Below, in pieces: positions 8,075-16,661 of a stretch of DNA of 56,896 bases (its first letter is position 1; each line of letters starts with the position of its first letter). The position numbers and the translations under genes were made by a program. The notes beneath the pieces are model-generated. The model saw nothing but the letters and a program-made list of their open reading frames with translations. It had not been told where the DNA came from and made no database searches. Location of the stretch: positions 1-56,896 of the forward strand of contig CAJKQK010000007.1 of NCBI GenBank assembly GCA_905202055.1, in the 5' to 3' direction. This DNA is from an uncultured Oxalobacter sp. Its GTDB lineage: Bacteria > Pseudomonadota > Gammaproteobacteria > Burkholderiales > Burkholderiaceae_D.

Positions 8075-8092
8075 TATATTTGCCCAAATATA
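8075..8092. promoter_or_regulatory. Perfect 18-bp palindrome, probable MarR operator
   Basis: TATATTTG, two bases (CC), then CAAATATA form a perfect inverted repeat between the divergent marR and ClC starts. Its size and symmetry suit a MarR dimer. A related imperfect copy, ATATTGCCCTGAATAT, lies at about 8043-8058, closer to the marR start. Binding is inferred from position and symmetry alone. Confidence 0.6.
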
Positions 8093-8124
8093 ATAATACG
8101 CAAAACACCTCATTACTAGCCATT

Positions 8125-9471
8125 ATGACATTCCCGCATTTCAGTCATCACCACCCGACCAAAAGAGTTATCGTGCAAAAAACCGCCCGCTACTGGCGAC
8201 GTACCTGTGCATGGATTCTTGCGCCCGTCCTTATCGGGCTGGCAGGCGTCGGAATGGCCGAATCAAGTAATTACGCTTTCGATCTCAACCAGTGGATAGT
8301 GAGCCACGTTCCCTGGGCGGCGCTTTTTTACATGCCGGCCGGATTCGCACTGATAGCATACGTTTCAAGGCGTTTTTTCCCGGGAACCCAGGGAAGCGGT
8401 ATTCCACAAACGATTGCCGTGATCGACGATTCCGATCATGTAAAAAAAAGCAATTTGCTGTCACTGAAAATCCTGTTCGGCAAAATAGCCATGTTACTGG
8501 GAGGTTTGACCATCGGTGCCTCCATCGGTCGTGAAGGGCCCACTGTACAGGTCGGCGCTTCCATCATGCATGCTTTCTACGGATATGGTACTTTGAAAAC
8601 GGCTGAACAACGCCGCACATTGGCTCTTGCGGGCGGTGCGGCCGGTATTGCGGCGGCTTTCAATACGCCCTTGGCTGGCATTATGTTCGCCATGGAAGAA
8701 CTGACCAAAAAATATGTCTTCAAAGCTCACAGTTCGACATTGTTGACGGTTATTCTTTCAGGCCTGGTCTCAATTGCCTGTGTCGGCAACTATACCTATT
8801 TCGGCCGCACCAACGCTACCATGACCTTGCTGGGCAATGTCCCGGCTGTTCTGGTATGCGGAATTGCAGGGGGACTGATTGGTGGCCTCTTCAGCCGGAT
8901 TGTCCAGACAATCTCTGTCACCCCACCAGAAAAAGTAAAACGGATCGTACGCAGCCATCCCGTCCTTTTTGCTGCTGCCTGCGGCCTGATCGTAGCCATC
9001 CTCGGCCTGATAACCGATGGCCTCGTTTACGGAACCAGCTATCAGCCAACCCGCATGACGCTGGAAAGCGATACTAACGTCCTTGTCTGGTTTTACGGAA
9101 TCGCAAAATTTCTCGCTACCCTCGTATCGACATTAAGCGGCATTCCCGGAGGATTATTTGCGCCGACCTTATCCGTTGGCGCAGGTATCGGAGACAACGT
9201 CTTCGCACTCTTTCCGGGTCTGGCACCTCATGGCGCAGTCATCATTCTGGTCATGGCTGCCTATCTCTCGGGTGTCACCCGTTCGCCATTGACCTCTTTC
9301 ATCATCACCATGGAAATGACGGGAAGCAGCCACATGTTGTTTTCACTGATGACGGCTGCCTTGCTGGCGAGTTATGTTTCAAAATTCGTGTCTCCCGTCC
9401 CGCTTTACCACGCTCTTGCCAAAAATTTTGAGTATCCCGAGCCGAAGAAAAGCAAGTCTGCCTCATCCTGA
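8125..9471 (+). CDS. ClC-family chloride channel or Cl-/H+ antiporter
   Basis: The 448-residue integral membrane protein carries the ClC ion-pathway motifs in order: GSGIPQ, GREGPTVQ with the gating glutamate, and GIPGGLFAP. The MFAMEEL segment keeps the glutamate position linked to proton coupling in the E. coli transporter, so an exchanger is more likely than a passive channel. A conserved Tyr follows late in SPVPLYHAL. The ATG at 8125 was chosen over an upstream in-frame ATG at 8080 that falls inside the palindrome. ClC exchangers help with acid stress or anion balance; the actual ion is not shown. A terminator follows. Confidence 0.92.
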   Translation: MTFPHFSHHHPTKRVIVQKTARYWRRTCAWILAPVLIGLAGVGMAESSNYAFDLNQWIVSHVPWAALFYMPAGFALIAYVSRRFFPGTQGSGIPQTIAVIDDSDHVKKSNLLSLKILFGKIAMLLGGLTIGASIGREGPTVQVGASIMHAFYGYGTLKTAEQRRTLALAGGAAGIAAAFNTPLAGIMFAMEELTKKYVFKAHSSTLLTVILSGLVSIACVGNYTYFGRTNATMTLLGNVPAVLVCGIAGGLIGGLFSRIVQTISVTPPEKVKRIVRSHPVLFAAACGLIVAILGLITDGLVYGTSYQPTRMTLESDTNVLVWFYGIAKFLATLVSTLSGIPGGLFAPTLSVGAGIGDNVFALFPGLAPHGAVIILVMAAYLSGVTRSPLTSFIITMEMTGSSHMLFSLMTAALLASYVSKFVSPVPLYHALAKNFEYPEPKKSKSASS

Positions 9472-9481
9472 AATATTCATG

Positions 9482-9509
9482 AAAAAGGCCGCTTCGATGC
9501 GGCCTTTTT
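9482..9509. terminator. Terminator after the ClC gene
   Basis: GGCCGC/GCGGCC stem with a TTCGAT loop, A run before and T run after; it can act in both directions, for the ClC gene and for the convergent fur. Confidence 0.9.
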
Positions 9510-9543
9510 CACATCCCGGTCAGAAAAACGGGATCATGCCCAT

Positions 9544-9975
9544 TCACTCTTTATGACTGTCAGGATCGACGCAGCCACAGCGCCCGTATATTGCCAGCGT
9601 ATGATCGACAATTTCAAAACCGTGCTTGTCCGCTATCTCATGTTGTCTTTTCTCGATTTCATCATCCTGAAACTCTTCGACTCTGCCGCAATCGATACAA
9701 ACGAGATGATCATGATGCGACCCTTCATTCAATTCGAACACGGCTTTGCCTGTTTCAAAATAATTTCGTGATAATATCCCTGCCTGCTCAAATTGCGTGA
9801 GAACCCGATAAACCGTTGCCAGTCCGATTTCAAGGTTTTCCGAGAGAAGCAAACGATAGATATCCTCTGCGCTCAGGTGGCGCACAGGATTTTTCTGGAA
9901 AATTTCAAGAATTTTCAATCTTGGCAGAGTCGCTTTAAGACCCGTTGCTTTCAATTCGGCAGGATTATTGCTCAT
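9544..9975 (-). CDS. fur: Ferric uptake regulator
   Basis: The 143-residue protein is Fur, the iron-sensing repressor. It has the N-terminal winged helix (LKATLPRLKILEIFQ, then EIGLATVYRVLTQFEQAGI), the metal site GSHHDHLVCIDCGRVEEF with the CxxC zinc ligands, and a short His/Cys-containing C-terminus (YGRCGCVDPDSHKE). It stands divergent to bamE, a conserved arrangement in proteobacteria. A probable target in this window is the feo operon. The upstream region holds an imperfect half-match to a Fur box (near 9982-10000), so autoregulation is possible but weakly supported. Confidence 0.97.
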   Translation of the reverse strand: MSNNPAELKATGLKATLPRLKILEIFQKNPVRHLSAEDIYRLLLSENLEIGLATVYRVLTQFEQAGILSRNYFETGKAVFELNEGSHHDHLVCIDCGRVEEFQDDEIEKRQHEIADKHGFEIVDHTLAIYGRCGCVDPDSHKE

Positions 9976-10084
9976 AGTTTTGAGAATGATATGAGTTTCT
10001 GAATTGGTTCTGTATTAATATCTGCTTTATCATATAGTGTTTGTTAAATCTGCTCAATCATTGCTACTAGGATCGAACTTCGTA

Positions 10085-11320
10085 ATGCATACCAAAATAG
10101 CCAGCCTGTGGCGGTTCATTCGCACACCTGTATTGCTTGCCTCAACCAGCTTTTTGCTGATCAGTTGTGCCTCAAAGAACCCTCTCATTGACGAAGTTGG
10201 ACAACCTGAAAAGGAAAAAACTGTTGTTTCGGCAGCAACCGATGAAAAACCGGCCAGGACAGTCGAGCCGGATAAACCTCTTCCGAAGAAGGCACAACCT
10301 GTTGCCACAAAAACAGAAAGCGAACTTGTCAGTGAAAACGATAACGAGCTGAACAGGCAACCTGAAGGCCTGAGAAAGTGGATCAGCAAACTGACCCCAT
10401 ACAAAGTCGATGTCCAGCAGGGCAACTTCGTGTCGTCGGAAATGCTTTCCAGATTAAAACCTGGCATGACAAAAGAACAGGTCCGTTTCGTTCTGGGCAC
10501 CCCATTATTGACGGACATGTTTCACGCCAGCCGCTGGGATTATATTTTCAGGCTTCAGAAACCGAACGGCGCATTGACGACAAACAGGGTAACCGTCTTT
10601 TTCAGGGACAATCTGGTCGATCGCATCGTCAACGATGATTTGCCTGACGAAGCACAATATCTGTCGAATATCGCCGGCGACAAGGTTCCGACAGAAAAAC
10701 AGAAAAAGAGTTCATCTGACGAATACAAGGCACCGGAAAAGAAAATGTCTGATGTAACTGAAACGGAAACCGCTGCTGAATCGCAAAAAATCACCGGGCC
10801 AGCCACTGCGCGGGATGAATCCGTCAGTACGCCTGAACCCGTAAAAACGGAACAACAGCCTGAAGCCTCTGAACCTGTCAAGGTGGTTCAACCTGCCAGC
10901 GTCGTTGAACCCGTCGAAACCGCAGAACCGGTTAAGATCGTTGAACCAGCCAGGGTTGAAGAGCCCGCAGTGACTGCCGAGCCTGTCAGAACGCCTGAAC
11001 CGGCCAGAGTTGTCGAGCCAGTTAAAACCGTTGAACCCGTCAAGGCTGTCGTCAACACTCCTGTACCGGTGAACCAGCCCGATCCTGTGAGTGTTCCGGC
11101 AGAAAAGGCCAGTCCTTCTGTCACCACATCCATACCTGAATCTGCGCCACTCGTGAAACGTCCGGAAAGGGTGAGACCGGTTCAGTCCGATACCTCTGAC
11201 GATGAAACATCCTCTTCCAAAAACAATATAAAGACATTCGAGCCCATCAGCATTCCGAGCCGGACTGGCAAAATGCTGCCATCTTCCCCGAGTGATCAAT
11301 TGATCGGAAATATTCAATGA
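10085..11320 (+). CDS. bamE: BamE/OmlA lipoprotein with long extra tail
   Basis: This 411-residue lipoprotein has a signal peptide with lipobox LISC (lipidated Cys at residue 28). The BamE (SmpA/OmlA) domain lies at about residues 104-190, with QQGNFVSSEMLSRLKPGMT and VRFVLGTP. BamE is part of the outer membrane beta-barrel assembly machine. The usual protein has 110-180 residues. Here a 75-residue charged linker separates Cys28 from the domain, and about 220 residues of Pro/Glu/Val/Lys-rich sequence follow it, including a decayed EPVK-type repeat. The tail might span the periplasm or bind the cell wall; that is inference. The ATG at 10085 was chosen for the signal peptide. The stop overlaps the dapB start (ATGA). 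Confidence 0.88.
   Translation: MHTKIASLWRFIRTPVLLASTSFLLISCASKNPLIDEVGQPEKEKTVVSAATDEKPARTVEPDKPLPKKAQPVATKTESELVSENDNELNRQPEGLRKWISKLTPYKVDVQQGNFVSSEMLSRLKPGMTKEQVRFVLGTPLLTDMFHASRWDYIFRLQKPNGALTTNRVTVFFRDNLVDRIVNDDLPDEAQYLSNIAGDKVPTEKQKKSSSDEYKAPEKKMSDVTETETAAESQKITGPATARDESVSTPEPVKTEQQPEASEPVKVVQPASVVEPVETAEPVKIVEPARVEEPAVTAEPVRTPEPARVVEPVKTVEPVKAVVNTPVPVNQPDPVSVPAEKASPSVTTSIPESAPLVKRPERVRPVQSDTSDDETSSSKNNIKTFEPISIPSRTGKMLPSSPSDQLIGNIQ
10832..11053 (+). repeat. Degenerate EPV(K/E/R) amino-acid repeat in bamE tail
   Basis: Residues 250-323 of the BamE protein consist of about a dozen short units related to EPVKxx or EPARVx (for example EPVKTV, EPARVV, EPVKIV). At DNA level the units differ in codon choice, so the array is old rather than freshly expanded. 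Confidence 0.8.
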
Positions 11321-12123
11321 GTAAAATGAAAATCGCAATTGCAGGTGCCAGTGGCCGCATGGGCCATATGCTTATCGAAGCCATCCTCAAAGCGGATGAC
11401 GCCGTTTTGACTGGTGCACTCGATGTTCCGAATTCTCCCAGCCTAGGCAACGACGCAGGCATGTTTCTCGGCGAAAAAACCGGAGTCACCGTCGAGTCGG
11501 ACATTTCGAAAGCATTGAAAGACGCTGAATATCTCATCGATTTCACCCGTCCTGAAGGCACTCTGAAACATCTGGATTACTGCGTCAAAAACAACATCAG
11601 GATCATTATCGGCACCACCGGCTTCGACGAAGAAGGCAAAAAAGCCATCGCAAAGGCAGCTGAAACCATTTCTGTCGTGTTCGCGCCGAATATGAGTGTC
11701 GGCGTCAATGTGACCATGAAACTGATCGAAATCGCCGCCCGGAATTTTGCCGAAGGTTATGACATCGAAGTGATCGAAGCGCATCACCGCCACAAGGTAG
11801 ATGCCCCTTCCGGCACGGCATTGAAAATGGGCGAAGTCATCGCCGACGCCATCGGCCGCGACCTTAAAGAATGCGGAGTCTTTTCCCGCGAGGGCATCAC
11901 GGGTGAACGCGATCCCTCCACCATCGGATTTTCAACCATCCGTGGTGGCGATATTGTCGGTGACCATACCGTTCTTTTTGCGGGTACTGGCGAACGTATT
12001 GAAATCACTCACAAATCCGCCAGTCGCGCGACTTATGCGCAGGGCAGCCTCCGGGCAGCCCGTTTTCTGGCTGACAAGAAAAACGGCCTTTTCGACATGC
12101 AAGACGTTCTTGGCCTGAAGTAA
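11317..12123 (+). CDS. dapB: 4-hydroxy-tetrahydrodipicolinate reductase
   Basis: The 268-residue cytoplasmic enzyme makes tetrahydrodipicolinate with NAD(P)H in lysine and diaminopimelate synthesis. The nucleotide site GASGRMGHM is near the N-terminus; the substrate-binding and catalytic motif EAHHRHKVDAPSGTALKMG follows at about residue 150; and STIRGGDIVGDHTVLFAG is the typical late motif. The start codon overlaps the bamE stop by four bases, so translation is likely coupled. Length is usual. Confidence 0.97.
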   Translation: MSKMKIAIAGASGRMGHMLIEAILKADDAVLTGALDVPNSPSLGNDAGMFLGEKTGVTVESDISKALKDAEYLIDFTRPEGTLKHLDYCVKNNIRIIIGTTGFDEEGKKAIAKAAETISVVFAPNMSVGVNVTMKLIEIAARNFAEGYDIEVIEAHHRHKVDAPSGTALKMGEVIADAIGRDLKECGVFSREGITGERDPSTIGFSTIRGGDIVGDHTVLFAGTGERIEITHKSASRATYAQGSLRAARFLADKKNGLFDMQDVLGLK

Positions 12124-12145
12124 TACTCCATGACATTTTCCCGCT

Positions 12146-12172
12146 TACTTCCGGAAATGCTTTCCGGAAGTA
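12146..12172. other. Strong 12-bp hairpin in the dapB-leuS gap
   Basis: TACTTCCGGAAA and TTTCCGGAAGTA form a perfect inverted repeat around a 3-nt loop (TGC), 22 bases after the dapB stop. No T run follows, so it is not a standard intrinsic terminator. It could protect the dapB mRNA 3' end or act as a binding site. The rest of the 191-base gap before leuS shows no gene. Confidence 0.7.
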
Positions 12173-12314
12173 CGTGAAATAAAATGCATATTCTCAACGG
12201 AATGACGTGAATGACACGTAAATATTCCGGAATGAGTGGCATATCGTGCTACTCGTATTATCATATGATCTTCCGTCAAAAACCGAACGTTAAATTTTCC
12301 TATCGTTAGCCATC

Positions 12315-14957
12315 ATGCAAGACAGATATAACCACGCAGAAGTAGAAAAAGCCGCACAAGAAAAGTGGGAATCCACCGAAGCATACAAAACCGTCGAAAA
12401 CGATCCCCGTTTCCCGAAGGGCAAGTTTTATGCCTGTTCCATGTTGCCATACCCATCGGGACGGCTCCATATGGGACACGTGCGAAACTATACGATCAAC
12501 GACGTGATGTATCGCTATCTGCGCATGAATGGCTATAACGTGCTCATGCCAATGGGATGGGACGCTTTCGGCATGCCGGCTGAAAATGCCGCGATGGCAC
12601 ACGGTATTCCACCTGCTGAATGGACGTATTCCAATATCGCCCATATGAAAGGCCAGATGGCTTCGATGGGTCTGGCCATCGACTGGTCGCGGGAAATGAC
12701 GGCCTGCAAGCCGGATTATTACAAATGGAACCAGTGGATGTTCCTGAAAATGCTGGAAAAAGGCATTATTTATCAGAAAACAGGAACGGTTAACTGGGAC
12801 CCGGTCGACCAGACCGTTCTGGCAAACGAACAGGTTATCGACGGTCGTGGCTGGCGGTCTGGGGCGTTGATCGAAAAACGCGAAATCCCGATGTACTACG
12901 CCCGCATTACCGATTATGCGGAAGAACTGCTGGATTACGTCACGGACAAACTGCCGGGCTGGCCGGAACGGGTCCGTACCATGCAGATTAACTGGATCGG
13001 CAAATCTGAAGGCGTCCGTTTTGCTTTCACGCACGATATTCACGACACGGATGGCCAGTTGATCGGCGATGGAAAACTCTGGGTCTTCACGACCCGTGCC
13101 GATACAATCAAGGGGGTTACCTTCTGTACGGTTGCTCCTGAACACGATTTGGCCCGTTTCGCTGCAAAAGGCAATCCTGAACTTGCGGAATTCATTGAAG
13201 AATGCAAGCGGGGCAGTGTCATTGAAGCCGATATGGCCACGATGGAAAAGAAAGGGATGCCTACCGGTTTGTTCGTCAACCATCCACTGACCAACCAGCT
13301 GGTCGAAGTCTGGGTCGGCAACTATGTATTGATGAGCTACGGCGACGGTGCCGTCATGGCGGTACCTGCCCACGATGAACGTGATTTCGAGTTCGCCCAC
13401 AAATACGGTTTGCCTATCCGGCAGGTTATCGACGTCGACGGCAAACCTTTCATGGAAAATGAATGGCATGAATGGTATGCAGACAAGGAACACGGCAAGT
13501 GCATCAATTCCGGTCGTTTCGATGGCCTGAACTATCAGGAAGCCGTCGATGCCGTCGCCGCCGTTCTGGCAGAAAAAGGGCTGGGTGAAAAGAAAGTAAC
13601 CTATCGCCTTCGCGACTGGGGCATTTCCCGCCAGCGATACTGGGGCACCCCTATTCCGATCATCCATTGCCCGGACTGCGGAGCCGTACAGGTTCCTGAA
13701 AAGGATTTGCCTGTCCTGTTGCCTGAAGATTGTATTCCGGACGGCTCCGGCAATCCACTGGCCAAAGACGAAAAATTCATCAATACGACCTGTCCCCAGT
13801 GCGGCAAACCCGCCCGCCGTGAAACCGACACGATGGATACCTTCGTCGACTCCTGCTGGTATTTCATGCGTTACTGCTCCCCGGGTTCCGACAAGGCCAT
13901 GGTCGATGGACGTATCGATTACTGGATGCCGATGGACCAGTATATCGGCGGCATCGAACATGCCGTTATGCACTTGTTGTATGCCCGCTTTTATACCAAG
14001 GTCATGCGCGATCTCGGCCTGATCAAGTTCGATGAACCGTTCGTCAAACTGCTGACACAGGGCATGGTTCTGAACGAAACCTACTTCAGGGAAGACAGTT
14101 CCGGCAAGAAGAGCTGGTTCAATCCTGAAGAAGTGGAACTCCAGCTCGATGAAAAAGGCCGTCCTGTTTCAGCACAGCTGAAAGAAGACGGAAAACCGGT
14201 CGATATCGGCGGCATCGAAAAAATGTCGAAATCAAAAAACAACGGAATCGACCCACAAACGCAAATCGAGCAGTACGGCGCAGATACCGCCCGTCTGTTC
14301 ACCATGTTCGCTTCGCCTCCGGAACAGACGCTTGAATGGTCCGGTTCAGGTGTCGAGGGCGCCAGCCGTTTCCTTCGCCGGGTCTGGGCATTTGCATTCA
14401 GAAGCCGGGAAATCATTGAAAAAGCGGTCAATCAGCCTCTTCCGGAAAAACTGCCTGAATCCCTGAAAACATTGAGACGCGAGATCCATCAGGTCCTGCA
14501 ACAGGCCAATCAGGACTATGCCCGCATTCAATACAATACAGTTGTCTCGGCATGCATGAAAATGCTGAACACGCTTGAAGCCGCCAAATCCGACAATTCG
14601 CCTGAATTTGCCGCCGTCATGCGTGAAACCCTGTCGATTTTCCTGAAAGTGCTCTATCCCGTTGTCCCCCACATCACTTACGTGTTATGGCAGGAACTCG
14701 GATACGAAAAAACAGACGGCGACCTGTTGAACGCCGCATGGCCTGAAGTCGATGCCTCCGCCCTTGAACAGGATGAGATTGAAATGGTTGTTCAGGTAAA
14801 CGGCAAACTGCGCAGCAGCATCAAAGTACCGAAAACAGCGGACAAGGCAAGCATTGAAAAAATAGCGCTGGATAATGAGAATGTTCAAAAATTCATTTCC
14901 GGAACGCCGAAACGCGTCATTGTCGTCCCTAACAAGCTGGTCAATATTGTCGTTTAA
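12315..14957 (+). CDS. leuS: Leucyl-tRNA synthetase
   Basis: The 880-residue class I synthetase attaches leucine to tRNA-Leu. The ATP site motifs are present: HMGH in PYPSGRLHMGHVRNY (about residue 50) and KMSKS in EKMSKSKNNGID (about residue 636). The editing domain lies between, with TFTTRADT-like sequence (VFTTRADTIKGVTF) and the conserved MAVPAHDERD. The C-terminal domain ends in KRVIVVPNKLVNIVV. Start, length and order are typical. lptE, holA and proA follow on the same strand. Confidence 0.98.
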   Translation: MQDRYNHAEVEKAAQEKWESTEAYKTVENDPRFPKGKFYACSMLPYPSGRLHMGHVRNYTINDVMYRYLRMNGYNVLMPMGWDAFGMPAENAAMAHGIPPAEWTYSNIAHMKGQMASMGLAIDWSREMTACKPDYYKWNQWMFLKMLEKGIIYQKTGTVNWDPVDQTVLANEQVIDGRGWRSGALIEKREIPMYYARITDYAEELLDYVTDKLPGWPERVRTMQINWIGKSEGVRFAFTHDIHDTDGQLIGDGKLWVFTTRADTIKGVTFCTVAPEHDLARFAAKGNPELAEFIEECKRGSVIEADMATMEKKGMPTGLFVNHPLTNQLVEVWVGNYVLMSYGDGAVMAVPAHDERDFEFAHKYGLPIRQVIDVDGKPFMENEWHEWYADKEHGKCINSGRFDGLNYQEAVDAVAAVLAEKGLGEKKVTYRLRDWGISRQRYWGTPIPIIHCPDCGAVQVPEKDLPVLLPEDCIPDGSGNPLAKDEKFINTTCPQCGKPARRETDTMDTFVDSCWYFMRYCSPGSDKAMVDGRIDYWMPMDQYIGGIEHAVMHLLYARFYTKVMRDLGLIKFDEPFVKLLTQGMVLNETYFREDSSGKKSWFNPEEVELQLDEKGRPVSAQLKEDGKPVDIGGIEKMSKSKNNGIDPQTQIEQYGADTARLFTMFASPPEQTLEWSGSGVEGASRFLRRVWAFAFRSREIIEKAVNQPLPEKLPESLKTLRREIHQVLQQANQDYARIQYNTVVSACMKMLNTLEAAKSDNSPEFAAVMRETLSIFLKVLYPVVPHITYVLWQELGYEKTDGDLLNAAWPEVDASALEQDEIEMVVQVNGKLRSSIKVPKTADKASIEKIALDNENVQKFISGTPKRVIVVPNKLVNIVV

Positions 14958-14988
14958 AACAAAGATTTACCTATTATCGGAAACCAAA

Positions 14989-15582
14989 ATGAAATACAAA
15001 CGTTTTTATAACTGGATATTTCTTGTATGTGCTGCCACCCTGATGGTTGCATGTGGTTTCCATTTAAGGGGATCAGACGGCAGTGCCAATCTGGCATTTT
15101 CATCTATCTACATCAATTTCCCCGCTGACTCCCAGACTGCTGCACGTCTGAAACGACTCATCAAGGGAATGAAGTTGACGAAAATTGTCAATAATCCAAA
15201 AGAAGCTGAAGTTATTCTGTCTGCTATCTCTGAAAAGAAAAACAAGGATTATCTTTCCCTGAACGCTCAGGGACGTGTCCGCGAGTATTCTCTTGACTAC
15301 ATACTTGAATTCACGGCAAGAACTCCGCAAGGAAAAGTATTGATCGAGCCGACCAAACTGAATCTGCGCCGGACAATGACCTATAATGACAACGAAGCCT
15401 TGTCCAAGGAAAACGAAGAACTCATGCTGTACAAGGATATGCAGTTCGACATGGCTTACCAGCTTCTGAGAAGACTGTCGTCCATCAAAATGTCGGCTAT
15501 TGACGGGTCTGACGATCAGACAGAAGAAAAACCAGACGATCTGGACAGGCAAGCGGAACAACAAACCGGAACAGCCAATTAA
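14989..15582 (+). CDS. lptE: LPS-assembly lipoprotein LptE
   Basis: The 197-residue lipoprotein has a signal peptide ending in lipobox MVAC followed by GFHLRGS, the hallmark LptE start. It plugs the LptD barrel that inserts lipopolysaccharide into the outer membrane. The C-terminus is a charged acidic stretch of low complexity. I chose the ATG at 14989, since the longer frame overlaps leuS and would bury the signal peptide. It sits between leuS and holA, the usual proteobacterial order, with holA five bases downstream. Confidence 0.93.
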   Translation: MKYKRFYNWIFLVCAATLMVACGFHLRGSDGSANLAFSSIYINFPADSQTAARLKRLIKGMKLTKIVNNPKEAEVILSAISEKKNKDYLSLNAQGRVREYSLDYILEFTARTPQGKVLIEPTKLNLRRTMTYNDNEALSKENEELMLYKDMQFDMAYQLLRRLSSIKMSAIDGSDDQTEEKPDDLDRQAEQQTGTAN

Positions 15583-15587
15583 CGCCT

Positions 15588-16598
15588 ATGTTTCTGAAAT
15601 ATGAAGCTTTGGAATCTCATCTTCAAAAGGAACTCGCTCCTTTATACATCCTGACAGGAGACGAGCATCTTTTGTTGCTGGAAGCGGCCGACATGATACG
15701 GCATGCCGCCAGAAACCGTGATTTCACGGAACGAGATGTTTTGACAGTCGAACGCAGTTTCAAGTGGGGCCAGCTCCAGGCAACAAACAACGCCATGTCT
15801 CTCTTCGGGGATAAAAAACTGATCGAGTTACGCATTCCGACAGGACGTCCCGGCAAAGAAGGGAGCTCCGCTTTACAGGAATACGTTACCGGACTCAATC
15901 CGGACAATATCACCCTGATCACCTTGCCGAAGCTGGACTGGACAACCCAGAAATCCGTATGGGTTTCCGCTTTACAGAAAAATGGCATCTATATCGACGT
16001 CCCGACAATCGATTTGCCCCGCCTTGGAAACTGGATTTCCTTGCGTCTTGCCAAACAGAAACAATCCGTTGACAGGCAGGGCATCGACTTTTTGATCAAC
16101 CGGGTGGAAGGCAACCTTCTGGCAGCGCATCAGGAAATCCAGAAACTGGCACTTCTTTACCCGCAAAGGGAACTGAGTTTCGATGAGGTCTGCAGTTCAG
16201 TATTGAATGTCGCACGATATGACGTTTTCAAGCTGACAGAAGCGATGCTGGGCGGCAATCGCGCCCGTTTCATCAAAATGGTCAACGGTTTAAAAGGCGA
16301 GGGGGAACCCCTTCCGTTGATTCTCTGGACAGTAACGGATGAAATCAGAACCCTTCTGAAATGCAAAATGGCTCTGGAAGAGGGACAGCCTTTCGCCGCC
16401 ATTTCAAAAAACCTGCGCTTGAGAGGGCCTCGTGAAAAATTTATCCAGTCGACCGTAAACAGGCTTGACAAAAGCGACCTGCAGAAGGCCTTACAGCAAA
16501 CGGCACAAATCGATAAAATCATCAAAGGATTGCGATCCGATTCCATGATGGAGGATGCGTGGAATGCATTGACCCAACTGGGTCTTTCCATCGCATAA
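15588..16598 (+). CDS. holA: DNA polymerase III subunit delta
   Basis: The 336-residue protein is the clamp-loader delta subunit that opens the sliding clamp. It has the family start APLYILTGDEHLLLLEAADMI, the middle IDFLINRVEGNLLAAHQEIQKL motif, and the C-terminal ILWTVTDEIRTLL helix region. Length is normal (330-350). It is placed directly after lptE as in other proteobacteria, and 63 bases before proA. Confidence 0.94.
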   Translation: MFLKYEALESHLQKELAPLYILTGDEHLLLLEAADMIRHAARNRDFTERDVLTVERSFKWGQLQATNNAMSLFGDKKLIELRIPTGRPGKEGSSALQEYVTGLNPDNITLITLPKLDWTTQKSVWVSALQKNGIYIDVPTIDLPRLGNWISLRLAKQKQSVDRQGIDFLINRVEGNLLAAHQEIQKLALLYPQRELSFDEVCSSVLNVARYDVFKLTEAMLGGNRARFIKMVNGLKGEGEPLPLILWTVTDEIRTLLKCKMALEEGQPFAAISKNLRLRGPREKFIQSTVNRLDKSDLQKALQQTAQIDKIIKGLRSDSMMEDAWNALTQLGLSIA

Positions 16599-16661
16599 AC
16601 TTGAACTGACACCGCGGGAATGTTAACTTTGTCATTTCCCCAGAAAACCGATTGACGAACG

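Noticed and set aside
9982..10000. Possible Fur box upstream of fur
   Set aside because: Only the left half resembles the consensus (about 11 of 19 positions), too weak to list as a site.
12306..13973. 555-residue frame antisense to leuS
   Set aside because: It lies wholly opposite a well-supported leuS; its Phe/His/Arg-rich composition is what the reverse of a GC-biased gene gives.
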